From Rhodanobacter thiooxydans (GTDB taxonomy: Bacteria; Pseudomonadota; Gammaproteobacteria; Xanthomonadales; Rhodanobacteraceae), in the NCBI RefSeq assembly GCF_030291135.1, contig NZ_CP127409.1, positions 310,001 to 374,000 of the forward strand: 64,000 nt of DNA, in the 5' to 3' direction. Made by a program: the position numbers and the translations under genes. The notes under the pieces are model-generated. The model was not told where the DNA came from and ran no database searches. It saw only the letters and a program-made list of their open reading frames with translations. The stretch's first letter is position 1. The number at the start of each line of letters is the position of its first letter. This document shows, in pieces, positions 44,238 through 53,143 of the stretch.

Positions 44238-47099
44238 GTGACAAAGAAACCACTCGCCCTGCTTATCGCCGGCCTGCTTACCCTGACCGGCGGGATGCCG
44301 CTGGCACTGGCCGCCCCGGATGCCGCCACCGCGGCCGCGACGACGCAGGCGCAGCAGATCCCCGAACTCGCCTGGACCCGCTTCACCCTGCCGAACGGGC
44401 TGACCGTGGTGGTGCACGAGGACCACAAGGCGCCGGTGGTGGCGGTGAGCGTGTGGTACCACGTCGGCTCCTCCTATGAGCCGAAGGGCAAGACCGGTTT
44501 CGCGCACCTGTTCGAGCACCTGATGTTCCAGGGTTCGGAGAATCACAAGGACGAATTCTTCAAGCCGTTCGAGCTGGCCGGCGCCACCGACCAGAACGGC
44601 ACCACCTGGCTCGACCGCACCAACTATTTCGAAACCGTGCCCACCAGTGCGCTGGACATGGCGCTGTGGATGGAATCGGACCGCATGGGCCACCTGCTCG
44701 GCGCGATCGGCCAGCCGCAGCTGGACGAGCAGCGCGGCGTGGTGCAGAACGAGAAACGCCAGGGCGAGAACCAGCCGTATGGCCGCGCCAGCGAGCTGAT
44801 CCAGGCTGAGGCATTCCCGGCCAACCACCCCTATCACCACGACACCATCGGCTCGATGGCGGACTTGAACGCCGCCTCGCTGGGCGACGTGAAGCAGTGG
44901 TTCAAGGATTACTACGGCGCCGCCAACACGGTGGTGGTGCTGTCCGGCGACATCACGCCGGCGCTGGCGAAGGAGAAGATGCTGAAGTACTTCGGCGACA
45001 TCGCCGCCGGCCCGCAGGTGCCGCGGCCGCAGCCGTGGGTGGCGCCGCGCACGCAGTCCACCCGCGGCACGATGACCGACAACGTGGCGCAGGTGCGCAT
45101 CTACCGCGAGTGGAACGTGCCCGGCCGCGGCAGCCGCGACGAGAACCTGTTGGAGCTGGCTGCCGCGGTGCTAGGCGGCAGCAAGACCTCGCGGCTGTAT
45201 CAGCGGCTGGTCTACCAGGACAAGCTGGCCGACAGCGTTTCGGTCGACGTCGAGCAGCACGTGCTGGCCAGCCTGTTCAACCTGCAGGTGGACGTGAAGA
45301 AGGGCGCCGACCCGGCCAGGGTCGAGGCGGCGATCGCCGACGAGTGGCGGAAATTCCTGAAGGACGGCCCGACCGCCGACGAGCTGGCGCGGGTCAAGAC
45401 GGAAACCCGCGCGTCGTTCGTGCGCGGACTGGAGAAGGTCAACACGCAGGCCTCGATCCTGGCCCAGGGCCAGCTGTACCGCAACGATCCGGGCGCCTAC
45501 CTGAAGGACTTCAAGGAACTCATGGCGGCCACGCCGACCGACGTCGCCGCGGTGGCGAACCAGTGGGTCGCCAAGGGCGACTACACGCTGACCGTGCTGC
45601 CGGGCAAGGTCGAGGACACCGACATGGCCACCGTGGCTGGCCGCGCCGCGGCCAGCGGCGCGCCGGCGCCGGTGCTGTCGGCGAAGGGCGACTACCGTAC
45701 CGTCAAGAGCGATGTCGACCGCAGCAAGGGCGTGCCCGCGGTCGGCACGTTCCCCGACCTCAGCTTCCCCGCCCTGCAGCGCGGCAAACTGGACAACGGC
45801 ATCGAGGTGATCCTGGCCGAGCGCCATACGGTGCCGGCGGTGCAGCTGCAACTGCTGTTCGACGCCGGCTACGCCGCCGACCAGGGCCGCAAGCTGGGCA
45901 CCTCCAGCTTCACCATGGCGATGCTGGACGAGGGCAGCAAGGAACTCGACTCGGTCGAGATCGCCAAGCGCAAGCAACGCCTCGGTGCGATCATCGCCAG
46001 CGGTTGCGGACTGGATTACTGCAACGCCACGCTGAACGCGCTGGACGACCAGCTGAAGCCGTCGCTCGACCTGTTCGCCGACATCGTGCGCAACCCGGCG
46101 TTCCGCGAGACCGATATCAGCCGCCTGCGCGGCCAGTGGCTGGCCGGCATCGCCCAGGAGAAGAGCCAGCCGATCGGCATCGCGCTGCGCACCCTGCCGC
46201 CGCTGCTGTACGGCAAGGGCCACGCCTACGCGATCCCGTTCACCGGCACCGGCACCGAGGCCTCGATCAAGTCGCTGAGCGCCGCCGACATGCGCGCGTT
46301 CGTGGGCGATTTCATCCGCCCGGACAACATGCAGATCCTGGTCGCCGGCGACACCACGCTGGACAAGATCATCCCGCAGTTGAATGCCGCGTTCGGCAAC
46401 TGGAAAGCGCCAGCCAGCAAGGTGCCGGCGAAGAACATCGGCAAGGTCGCGCCACCATCGCAGGTGCGCGTGTACCTGGTCGACCGCCCCGGCGCGCAGC
46501 AGAGCCTGATCCTCGCCGGCAGCCTGGCGCCGTCGACCGAGGCGCCGAACAACCTGGAGATCCAGACCATGAACGGTGCCTTCGGCGGCACCTTCACCTC
46601 GCGCCTCAACATGAACCTGCGCGAGGACAAGCACTGGGCCTACGGCGCCTTCAGCTTCCTGCAGAACGCGGTAGGCCAGCGCCCGTTCATGCTGTACGCG
46701 CCGGTGCAGACCGACAAGACCGCACCGTCGGTGGCCGAGATGCTGAAGGAGGCGAAGGGCGTGATCGGCGGGCAGCCGCTGACCGCGCAGGAGATCGGCA
46801 AGATCAAGGTCGGCGACGTGCGCAGCATGCCGGGCAGCTACCAGACCACCGCGGCGGTGATGGGCGCGCTGCAGGGCATTGCGTTATACCACCGGCCGGA
46901 TGATTACGTGCAGACCCTGAAGTCGCGCATCGAGGCACAGACCGATGCCTCGGTGGAAGCGGCGGCGAAGGAGATCATCCACCCGGACCAGCTCACTTGG
47001 GTGATCGTCGGCGACCTCAAGAAGATCGAGGCGCCGATCCGCGCGCTGAAGCTCGGCGAGGTGCAGGTGCTCGACGCCGACGGCAAGCCGGTGAAGTGA
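44238..47099 (+). CDS. Secreted M16 family zinc peptidase (two-domain, pitrilysin type)
   Basis: 953 residues, GTG start at 44238 with AGGAGG six bases upstream. Signal peptide (about 1-26, ending ALAAP). The first M16 half carries the inverted zinc motif HLFEH (90-94) and the distal Glu in VVQNEKRQ (Glu172). The second half (from about 510) has the same fold but lacks the motif (AERHTVPAVQLQLLF), as expected for the clam-shell partner domain. Family members degrade short peptides inside a closed chamber in the periplasm or at the cell surface. It fits with the M61, DPP-IV and M1 enzymes of this window. Confidence 0.95.
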   Translation: MTKKPLALLIAGLLTLTGGMPLALAAPDAATAAATTQAQQIPELAWTRFTLPNGLTVVVHEDHKAPVVAVSVWYHVGSSYEPKGKTGFAHLFEHLMFQGSENHKDEFFKPFELAGATDQNGTTWLDRTNYFETVPTSALDMALWMESDRMGHLLGAIGQPQLDEQRGVVQNEKRQGENQPYGRASELIQAEAFPANHPYHHDTIGSMADLNAASLGDVKQWFKDYYGAANTVVVLSGDITPALAKEKMLKYFGDIAAGPQVPRPQPWVAPRTQSTRGTMTDNVAQVRIYREWNVPGRGSRDENLLELAAAVLGGSKTSRLYQRLVYQDKLADSVSVDVEQHVLASLFNLQVDVKKGADPARVEAAIADEWRKFLKDGPTADELARVKTETRASFVRGLEKVNTQASILAQGQLYRNDPGAYLKDFKELMAATPTDVAAVANQWVAKGDYTLTVLPGKVEDTDMATVAGRAAASGAPAPVLSAKGDYRTVKSDVDRSKGVPAVGTFPDLSFPALQRGKLDNGIEVILAERHTVPAVQLQLLFDAGYAADQGRKLGTSSFTMAMLDEGSKELDSVEIAKRKQRLGAIIASGCGLDYCNATLNALDDQLKPSLDLFADIVRNPAFRETDISRLRGQWLAGIAQEKSQPIGIALRTLPPLLYGKGHAYAIPFTGTGTEASIKSLSAADMRAFVGDFIRPDNMQILVAGDTTLDKIIPQLNAAFGNWKAPASKVPAKNIGKVAPPSQVRVYLVDRPGAQQSLILAGSLAPSTEAPNNLEIQTMNGAFGGTFTSRLNMNLREDKHWAYGAFSFLQNAVGQRPFMLYAPVQTDKTAPSVAEMLKEAKGVIGGQPLTAQEIGKIKVGDVRSMPGSYQTTAAVMGALQGIALYHRPDDYVQTLKSRIEAQTDASVEAAAKEIIHPDQLTWVIVGDLKKIEAPIRALKLGEVQVLDADGKPVK

Positions 47100-47241
47100 G
47101 CCCAGGTGCGGTGCCGGCATGCGCCGGCACCACGCGTTGTGGATCGGTTGGGGGACGCGCCGCCGTCCCCGCGCTAGGATGGAGGCCGGGCCGGCCATGC
47201 CCGGCCTCTTTCATGTCCAAGCCACCGTCGCGGAGCCACCC

Positions 47242-47640
47242 ATGCGCAAGACCCTGCTGTTGCTCGTCCCCGTCCTCCTGCTCGGCGCCTGCAGCTGGGG
47301 CATCACGCTCGACGATGCCGCCAAGAACGTGCGCACGGCCTGGAGCGGCGACGTCTCCTCCTGCCACGAGCTGGGCAAGGTCACCGTCTCGGTGATGGAC
47401 CGCGTCGGCCCGGTCGACCGCAACGACATCAAGGTGCGCGACGAGCTGGAAGTGCTGGCCCGCAACGAGGCTGCCAAGATGCACGCCGACACCATCAAGC
47501 CGCTGGCCGAGCCGACCGACGGCTCGCAGCCGTGGGGCGCCTATCAGTGCGGCGCCAGCCGGCCCACGCCGACCAGTGCGCCGACCCGATCCGGCTCGAC
47601 TCCGGGGCAAACGCAGACGTTCCCCGTTCACGGCGGCTGA
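47242..47640 (+). CDS. DUF4156 domain lipoprotein
   Basis: 132 residues. Signal peptide with lipobox LLGAC, lipidated Cys17. The DUF4156 core (SCHELGKVTVSVMDRVG, RNDIKVRDELEVLARNEAAKM, ADTIKPL) is clear and contains paired cysteines (SSC..., YQC...). The C-terminus is a Thr/Pro/Ser-rich tail. Function unknown; relatives are outer-membrane lipoproteins such as E. coli YjeI. The start ATG 47242 is chosen because it opens into the signal peptide. A strong terminator lies 22 bp past the stop. Confidence 0.88.
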   Translation: MRKTLLLLVPVLLLGACSWGITLDDAAKNVRTAWSGDVSSCHELGKVTVSVMDRVGPVDRNDIKVRDELEVLARNEAAKMHADTIKPLAEPTDGSQPWGAYQCGASRPTPTSAPTRSGSTPGQTQTFPVHGG

Positions 47641-47661
47641 GCAGTTCTCGTCCGATCATCG

Positions 47662-47686
47662 AAAGGCGCCCGCGGGCGCCTTTTTT
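47662..47686 (+). terminator. Rho-independent terminator
   Basis: GGCGCC-CGCG-GGCGCC hairpin preceded by AAA and followed by six T residues, 22 bp after the DUF4156 lipoprotein gene. The A-run also lets it work for transcription from the other strand. Confidence 0.92.
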
Positions 47687-47706
47687 CATGCCTGCATGGC
47701 GGGTGC

Positions 47707-47772
47707 TTGCCTGGCGGCGGGACTCGGCATAATATGCACATATTGATATTACATATATGTATAAAATACATG
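47707..47772 (+). promoter_or_regulatory. Promoter/operator region of the MarR efflux operon
   Basis: AT-rich against the local background. TTGCCT (47707-47712) and TAATAT (47730-47735) have 17-bp spacing. Downstream lies the perfect palindrome TACATATATGTA (47750-47761) inside a run of ATAT/ACAT half-sites, typical of MarR-family operators. Autorepression is inferred. Confidence 0.55.
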
Positions 47773-47780
47773 ACAGGTAA

Positions 47781-48287
47781 TTGGGTATCTCCGTGAGCAG
47801 CTTCGTTCCCACCGAGCAGCGGCTGGCGGTCACCCGCCGGCGGTATCCGGCGTTTCCGCGCGAACCGGCGGTGCTGGTGCGGCTGGTCAAGCACATCTAC
47901 AAGCAGTTGCACGACGACGCCAATGCCCTGCTCAAGCCGTGGGGCATCAATCACCCGGAATACAACCTGCTGATGATGCTGTACGGCACCGAGGGGTACG
48001 CGTTGCATCCCTCGCAGCTGGCCGAGGCGGCGGGCGAAAAATCCGCGAACATCACGCGGCTGGGCAATGAGCTGTGCGACAAGGGGCTGATCGCGCGCGA
48101 CGGCAGCAGCGAGGACCGGCGCAAGGTCACCTTCACCCTGACCCGGGCAGGCGTGGCGCTGGTCGAGAGTTTCCTGCCCGGGGTCTGCGCCCTGCTGGAG
48201 CGGCAGGGCGCGGGCCTGTCGCCGCGCGAGTCGGTTCAGCTGGAAAAGCTGCTGAAGAAATTCCTGGACCATCTCGGACAGGGCTGA
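47781..48287 (+). CDS. MarR family transcriptional regulator
   Basis: About 168 residues. Winged-helix domain with HPEYNLLMMLYGTEGYALHP, the recognition-helix region SANITRLGNELCDKGLI and wing DGSSEDRRKVTFTLT; flanking helices form the dimer interface. It precedes a FUSC/DUF1656/HlyD efflux set by three bases, so it most likely represses that operon and is released by an aromatic or toxic ligand. The start is TTG 47781 (AGG just upstream) or GTG 47793; the protein differs by four residues. Confidence 0.92.
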   Translation: MGISVSSFVPTEQRLAVTRRRYPAFPREPAVLVRLVKHIYKQLHDDANALLKPWGINHPEYNLLMMLYGTEGYALHPSQLAEAAGEKSANITRLGNELCDKGLIARDGSSEDRRKVTFTLTRAGVALVESFLPGVCALLERQGAGLSPRESVQLEKLLKKFLDHLGQG

Positions 48288-48290
48288 AAC

Positions 48291-50420
48291 ATGTCCGCCT
48301 CCGCCATCGAATCCATGCCGCGGCTGTCGCGCTGGCCGTGGCTGGCCGACGTTCTCGCTGGCGAGGGCCATGCGTGGATCTTCGTGCTCAAGGCCGCGCT
48401 GGCACTGTACGCGGCCACCTGGCTGGCGATGTGGCTGCAACTGGAGAAGCCCTCGACCACGATGATCACGGTGGTGCTGCTGATGCATCCGCAGAGCGGC
48501 ATGGTGCTGGCCAAGAGCTTCTACCGTGCGATCGGCACGCTGGCCGGCAGCGTGTTCGGCGTGCTGCTGCTGGCGCTGTTCCCGCAGCAGCGCGTGCTGT
48601 TCCTGCTGTCGCTGTCGCTGTGGGTGGCGTTGTGCGCCGGCGGCGCCACGCTGTACCGCAACTTCATGTCCTACGGTTTCGTGCTGGCCGGCTACAGCGC
48701 GGCGATCGTGACCATGCCGGCGGTCGCCAACCCGCTCGACGTGTTCGATTCGGCGGTGATGCGGGTGAGCGAGGTGCTGCTGGGCGTGGTCGTCGCCGGC
48801 GCGGTCAGCGACCTGGTCCTGCCGGGCCGCCTGCGCGAGGTGCTGCGGCGCAGTGCGCGCGAGCAGTTCAGCCACTTCCTCGACTTTGCCCGCAACAGCA
48901 CCGGTGGCGCGATCGCCCGTGCCGAGATGGAGCAGGCCTACCTGCATTTCGTGCGCGGCGCGGTGCAGCTGGAAAACCTGCGCGCCGCGGTGATCTTCGA
49001 GGATCCCGAGGCGCGCGCACGCAGCAGTCGCATGCGCCTGATCAACCAGTTCTACATGTCGGCCACCACCACCTTCCAGTCGGTGCACCACCTGATCAAC
49101 CGGCTGCAGCGCAGCGGCCGCGGCGATGCTGCCGCTGCGCTGATCTCGCTGTACCAGCCGATCGGCGCAGCACTGTCGCCGCCGCCGGCGCAGCAGCACG
49201 ACCCGGCCGTGTTGGCGCCGCGACTGCATGCCTGCGAGCAGAGCCTGCCGGTGCTGGCGCAGCAGTTGCGCGCCGCGTTGCCGGAGCCGGCGCGGATCGA
49301 TTTCGACACCGGCGCAATCCTGCTGCGGCGTTTCGCCGACGAGCTGCACGACTTCACCCTGGTGGAAAACTCGCTGCGCGCGAAGCGCCTGCGCGGCAAT
49401 GTCGAACGGGTGCAGTTCCGCCGCGGCAACGATTACGCCGGCGCCGGCCTGGCGGTACTGCGCACCTTCCTGACGATGATCACGCTGAGCGCATTCTGGC
49501 TGGCCAGCGGCTGGCCGCACGGTGCCAGCGCGATGCTGATCGCCACCATCTTTGCCGGCCTGCTGGCGATGGCGCCGAACCCGGTGACGGTGGCCTTCCG
49601 TACGTTGTTCGCCCAGGGCACGGGCATGGCGATGGCTTTCCTCGTCACCTTCGGCCTGCTGCCGAGCAGCGATGGCTATGTCATGTTCGTCGCGGCCACG
49701 CTGCCGTTCCTGATCCTTGGCTTCTACGTGCAGGCGCAAACGGCCATCTCCACCATGGGCGTGGGCTATGGCATCGGTTTCGTCGCCAGCATGTTGCTGA
49801 CCAACCGGATGAATTACGACCCGGCCTCGTTCATCAACGAGGCGATGGCACAACTGGCCGGGTTCGCGCTGTGTGCGGTGGCTTTCATGGTGCTCCCTGC
49901 GGTCACCGGTACCGGCTGGCAGCGCGAGCGCCAGATGCGCCAGCTGCGCCGGCAGGTGGTGCTGGCCGCCAGTGCGCCGCTGACGGGGCTTTTGCATGCG
50001 TTCGAGAGCGTCAATCGCGACCTGTTCCTGCAGGTGGTGACGCATACCCGGCCGGACAGCCGCGAATCGCGCGACCTGCTGGCGTGGGCGCTGACCGTGC
50101 ACGAGTGCGGCCGCGGCCTGATCGAGCTGCGCCAGGACATGGCCGGCAGCCAGCTGCCAGGTGCCGTGGAACAGCACGTGCAACAGGCCGTGCTGGCCGT
50201 GGCGCAATTGTTCGACATGCCGGACGCGGCGAACTGGCAGCGCGCGGAGCTGGCGGTCACCGAGGCGCTCGCCGGGATCGCCGGCGGCCCGTTCGCCGCG
50301 CAGGCCGGCAGCCGCCGCGTGCTGCTGCACCTGCATCGACTGCGCAGCGTGCTGCGCGACGATGAGTCGGCGCTGGCGCCGTACATGCCGGCGGCGGAGG
50401 AGCCTGTCCATGCCTCATGA
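48291..50420 (+). CDS. FUSC family inner-membrane transporter (AaeB-like)
   Basis: 709 residues with two membrane bundles (about 30-165 and 385-530), each of several helices, separated and followed by soluble helical segments. This is the layout of fusaric-acid-resistance/aromatic acid exporters such as AaeB. Motifs such as KPSTTMITVVLLMHPQSGMV near the first bundle are typical. It probably exports aromatic carboxylic acids or similar compounds with the HlyD-type protein encoded downstream. It begins three bases after the MarR stop and overlaps the DUF1656 gene by 11 bp, clear operon structure. Confidence 0.93.
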   Translation: MSASAIESMPRLSRWPWLADVLAGEGHAWIFVLKAALALYAATWLAMWLQLEKPSTTMITVVLLMHPQSGMVLAKSFYRAIGTLAGSVFGVLLLALFPQQRVLFLLSLSLWVALCAGGATLYRNFMSYGFVLAGYSAAIVTMPAVANPLDVFDSAVMRVSEVLLGVVVAGAVSDLVLPGRLREVLRRSAREQFSHFLDFARNSTGGAIARAEMEQAYLHFVRGAVQLENLRAAVIFEDPEARARSSRMRLINQFYMSATTTFQSVHHLINRLQRSGRGDAAAALISLYQPIGAALSPPPAQQHDPAVLAPRLHACEQSLPVLAQQLRAALPEPARIDFDTGAILLRRFADELHDFTLVENSLRAKRLRGNVERVQFRRGNDYAGAGLAVLRTFLTMITLSAFWLASGWPHGASAMLIATIFAGLLAMAPNPVTVAFRTLFAQGTGMAMAFLVTFGLLPSSDGYVMFVAATLPFLILGFYVQAQTAISTMGVGYGIGFVASMLLTNRMNYDPASFINEAMAQLAGFALCAVAFMVLPAVTGTGWQRERQMRQLRRQVVLAASAPLTGLLHAFESVNRDLFLQVVTHTRPDSRESRDLLAWALTVHECGRGLIELRQDMAGSQLPGAVEQHVQQAVLAVAQLFDMPDAANWQRAELAVTEALAGIAGGPFAAQAGSRRVLLHLHRLRSVLRDDESALAPYMPAAEEPVHAS

Positions 50421-50610
50421 AATCTCGATCGGCGGAGCCCTGGTCCCCGGCCTGGTGGTCATCTTCCTCGGCTGCCTGCCGCTGATGTGGCTGCTCGACA
50501 CGGCGATCGGCCGGCTCGGCCTGTATCGCTACGTGCTGCATCCGTCGCTGGTGCGGCTGGCGCTGTTTGTCTGCCTGTTCGGCGCCGCCGGGCTGCTGCT
50601 GATCCACTGA
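50410..50610 (+). CDS. DUF1656 small membrane protein (AaeX-like)
   Basis: 66 residues with two hydrophobic helices (LVPGLVVIFLGCLPLMWLL and LVRLALFVCLFGAAGLLLI) joined by a short loop containing the YRYVLHPSL motif of DUF1656. Such proteins lie in aae/fusaric-acid operons between the FUSC and HlyD genes; their role is unclear. Overlaps the FUSC gene by 11 bp; the HlyD gene begins nine bases after it. Confidence 0.9.
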   Translation: MPHEISIGGALVPGLVVIFLGCLPLMWLLDTAIGRLGLYRYVLHPSLVRLALFVCLFGAAGLLLIH

Positions 50611-50619
50611 GTCCATCTT

Positions 50620-51636
50620 ATGAACAACAAACCCCTGCTGCTGCGTCTTGCCCTCACCAGCGTTGTCGTCGTCGTCGCAGCGCTGCTCGGCCATGCCCTG
50701 TGGACGCACTACCTGTACTCGCCGTGGACCCGCGACGGCCGCGTGCGTGCGGACGTGGTGCGGGTCGCGCCGGATGTCTCCGGCCTGGTCACGAGCGTGG
50801 CCGTGGCCGACAACCAGCTGGTGCACAAGGGCGACCTGCTGTTCATCATTGATACCGCGCGCTTCCGCTATGCGGTCGACCAGGCACAGGCCAACCTGGA
50901 TGCCGCCGAGGCGAGTGCGCGCGCCGCCGGCGCCAACATCGGCGCGGCGCTGGCCAGTGCCGCCGCACGCAAGGCCGAGTACGACATGCGCCAGGAGGAA
51001 GCCACGCGTCGCCAGCAACTCGGTGACGTCGTCGCCAGGGAAGTGCGCAGTGACGCGGCGGCCACGGCGAATTCCGCCCGCGCCACCTGGGCGCAGGCCC
51101 GGGCGGGCGGCGAGCAGGCCTCGGCAGTGCGCGAACAGGCGCAGGCTGCCGTGGAGCAGGCGCAGGTGTCGCTGGATCAGGCGAAACTCGATCTGCAGCG
51201 CACCGCGGTACGCGCACCGGTGGATGGCTACGTCACCAACCTCGACATCCGTGTCGGCGATTACGCGGCTACCGGCACGCCGCGGCTCGCCCTGATCGAC
51301 AGCCACAGCTACTACCTGTACGGCTACTTCGAGGAAACCAAGCTGCCGCAGCTGCACGTGGGTGACCCGGTCGACATCCGCCTGATGGCCGGTGGCGTGA
51401 AGCTGAAGGGCACCATCACCGGCATCGCACGCGGCATCACCGACCGCGACAACCCCACCGGCAACGACCTGCTGGCCGACGTCAACCCCACCTTCAACTG
51501 GGTGCGGCTGGCCCAGCGCGTGCCGGTACGTATCGCGATCGACACCCGCCACCTGCCGGACGACACCCTGATCGCCGCCGGCATGACCGCCACCATCGAG
51601 GTGCACCCGCGCGCCGCCGATAAGCAGCGGCGGTAG
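50620..51636 (+). CDS. HlyD/EmrA-type periplasmic adaptor (AaeA-like)
   Basis: 338 residues. One N-terminal membrane helix (about 8-28), then TRDGRVRADVVRVAPDVSGLV, the start of the lipoyl half-motif, a coiled-coil hairpin (about 85-185, Ala/Gln/Glu-rich), the second lipoyl half (RAPVDGYVTN) and a beta-barrel domain. This is a membrane fusion protein linking the FUSC transporter to an outer-membrane channel. No outer-membrane factor gene follows, so a TolC-like protein from elsewhere is required. Confidence 0.94.
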   Translation: MNNKPLLLRLALTSVVVVVAALLGHALWTHYLYSPWTRDGRVRADVVRVAPDVSGLVTSVAVADNQLVHKGDLLFIIDTARFRYAVDQAQANLDAAEASARAAGANIGAALASAAARKAEYDMRQEEATRRQQLGDVVAREVRSDAAATANSARATWAQARAGGEQASAVREQAQAAVEQAQVSLDQAKLDLQRTAVRAPVDGYVTNLDIRVGDYAATGTPRLALIDSHSYYLYGYFEETKLPQLHVGDPVDIRLMAGGVKLKGTITGIARGITDRDNPTGNDLLADVNPTFNWVRLAQRVPVRIAIDTRHLPDDTLIAAGMTATIEVHPRAADKQRR

Positions 51637-51688
51637 GCGTACCGCGCACGGTTTGCGATGATGCGCGCTGTTGTCTGCCGATGTCGCC

Positions 51689-53080
51689 ATGAACAAGTTG
51701 ATCACCGCACCCGGCCGTCTCGCGCGCCGCATGTTGCCGTTCCGGCGCAGGCCGCGCGCAGGCGCCGAACTGCCGTTCTTCGCGGTGCCGGCCGACGCGA
51801 TCAGCGTGCTGCCCGATCCGGCCGCGTTCCGGCAGGAGTTGCTGCGCCTGATCGCACAGGCCAGCCGGCGCATCGTGATCGTGACGCTGTACCTGCAGGA
51901 CGACGACGGCGGCCGCGAGGTGCTCGACGCGCTGTATGCGGCTAAGGCGCGGCAGCCGGCGTTGCAGGTGTCGGTGTTCGTCGACTGGCATCGCGCGCAA
52001 CGCGGCCTGATCGGCAAGCAGAAGAGCGAAGGCAATGCGGGCATGTACCGCGAGTACACCGCGCGGCTCGGCCCGGGCGTCGACATCTACGGCGTGCCGG
52101 TGCAGAACCGCGAGCTGTTCGGCGTGCTGCACCTGAAGGGCTTCGTGATCGACGACGCCGTGCTGTACAGCGGCGCCAGCCTCAACGACGTCTACCTGGT
52201 GCGCCACGGGCGCTACCGGCTCGACCGCTACCACCTGCTGCAACATGGCGGGTTGGCCGATGCGATGGCCGGGTTCGTCAAGCAGCACTTCATCGGCAGC
52301 GATGCGGTGCAGCGGCTGAACGTGGCTGAGGTGCCGTCCACGAAATCGCTGCAGCCGGCAATCCGCGAATTCCGCCAGGAGCTGCAGCGCTTGAACTACG
52401 ACGTGCCGCAGACGACGCTGGCCAGTGGCGAGGTCGCGGTGACGCCGCTGCTGGGCTTTGGCCGCAGCGACAACACGCTGAACGAGGTGCTGCTGGACCT
52501 GCTGCGTGGCACGCGCGAGCGCCTGATCGTGTTGACCCCGTACTTCAATTTGCCGCGGCAGGTGCGGGTGCTGCTGGGCCAGCTGCTGCGGCGCGGCTGC
52601 CGCATCGACATCATGGTCGGCGACAAGAGCGCGAACGATTTCTACATACCGCCGGGGCAGCCGTTCAAGACCATCGGCCTGCTGCCCTACCTGTACGAGA
52701 ACAACCTGCGCCGCTTCGTGCGGGCGCATCGCCGGCAGGTCGACAGCGGCCAGCTCAACCTGCACCTGTGGCGCGACGGCGACAACAGCTACCACCTGAA
52801 AGGCCTGTTCATCGACGACGACGTGGCCGTGCTGACTGGCAACAACCTCAACCCGCGTGCGTGGTCGCTGGATCTGGAGAACGGCCTGGTCCTGCGCGAT
52901 CCCGCGCACCTGCTGCGGGCGAAGCACGAGGCGGAGTGGGCGGCCTTGCGCCGGCATGCCACGCGGCTGGCCGATTACCGTGCGCTGGAAAGCCCGCGGC
53001 GCTACCCGGCCGAGGTGCGCAAGCTGCTGCGCCGCTTGAACCGCGTTCGGCTGGACCGGCTGGTCAATCGTCTGCTGTAG
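51689..53080 (+). CDS. pssA: CDP-diacylglycerol-serine O-phosphatidyltransferase (PLD-type PssA)
   Basis: About 463 residues, as E. coli PssA (451). It makes phosphatidylserine, the precursor of phosphatidylethanolamine, from CDP-diacylglycerol and serine. Two PLD-type HKD-like motifs: HLKGFVIDDAVLYSG (first) and YHLKGLFIDDDVAVLTGNNL (second). Other parts, such as YLQDDDGGREVLDALY and VFVDWHRAQRGLIG, match the family. A TTG codon six codons upstream is an alternative start; ATG 51689 gives the usual length. Its TAG stop is provided by the arm of an inverted repeat. Confidence 0.94.
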   Translation: MNKLITAPGRLARRMLPFRRRPRAGAELPFFAVPADAISVLPDPAAFRQELLRLIAQASRRIVIVTLYLQDDDGGREVLDALYAAKARQPALQVSVFVDWHRAQRGLIGKQKSEGNAGMYREYTARLGPGVDIYGVPVQNRELFGVLHLKGFVIDDAVLYSGASLNDVYLVRHGRYRLDRYHLLQHGGLADAMAGFVKQHFIGSDAVQRLNVAEVPSTKSLQPAIREFRQELQRLNYDVPQTTLASGEVAVTPLLGFGRSDNTLNEVLLDLLRGTRERLIVLTPYFNLPRQVRVLLGQLLRRGCRIDIMVGDKSANDFYIPPGQPFKTIGLLPYLYENNLRRFVRAHRRQVDSGQLNLHLWRDGDNSYHLKGLFIDDDVAVLTGNNLNPRAWSLDLENGLVLRDPAHLLRAKHEAEWAALRRHATRLADYRALESPRRYPAEVRKLLRRLNRVRLDRLVNRLL

Positions 53081-53143
53081 GGCGGTTACGGCCCGCTGTT
53101 TTTCGGGAGGCCGTGGCGACAGCGGCGGGCGGTACCGCCCTAC
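53077..53143. repeat. GTAGGGCGGT inverted repeat supplying both convergent stop codons
   Basis: Perfect 10-bp arms GTAGGGCGGT (53077-53086) and ACCGCCCTAC (53134-53143). The pssA stop TAG (53078-53080) and the acetyltransferase stop TAG (complement of 53140-53142) both lie inside the arms. It likely forms a bidirectional 3'-end hairpin. Confidence 0.8.

Noticed and set aside
47628-50411. 927-codon open frame on the minus strand opposite the MarR and FUSC genes
   Set aside because: His/Gln/Arg-rich shadow spanning a terminator, a regulator gene and a transporter; no family match.
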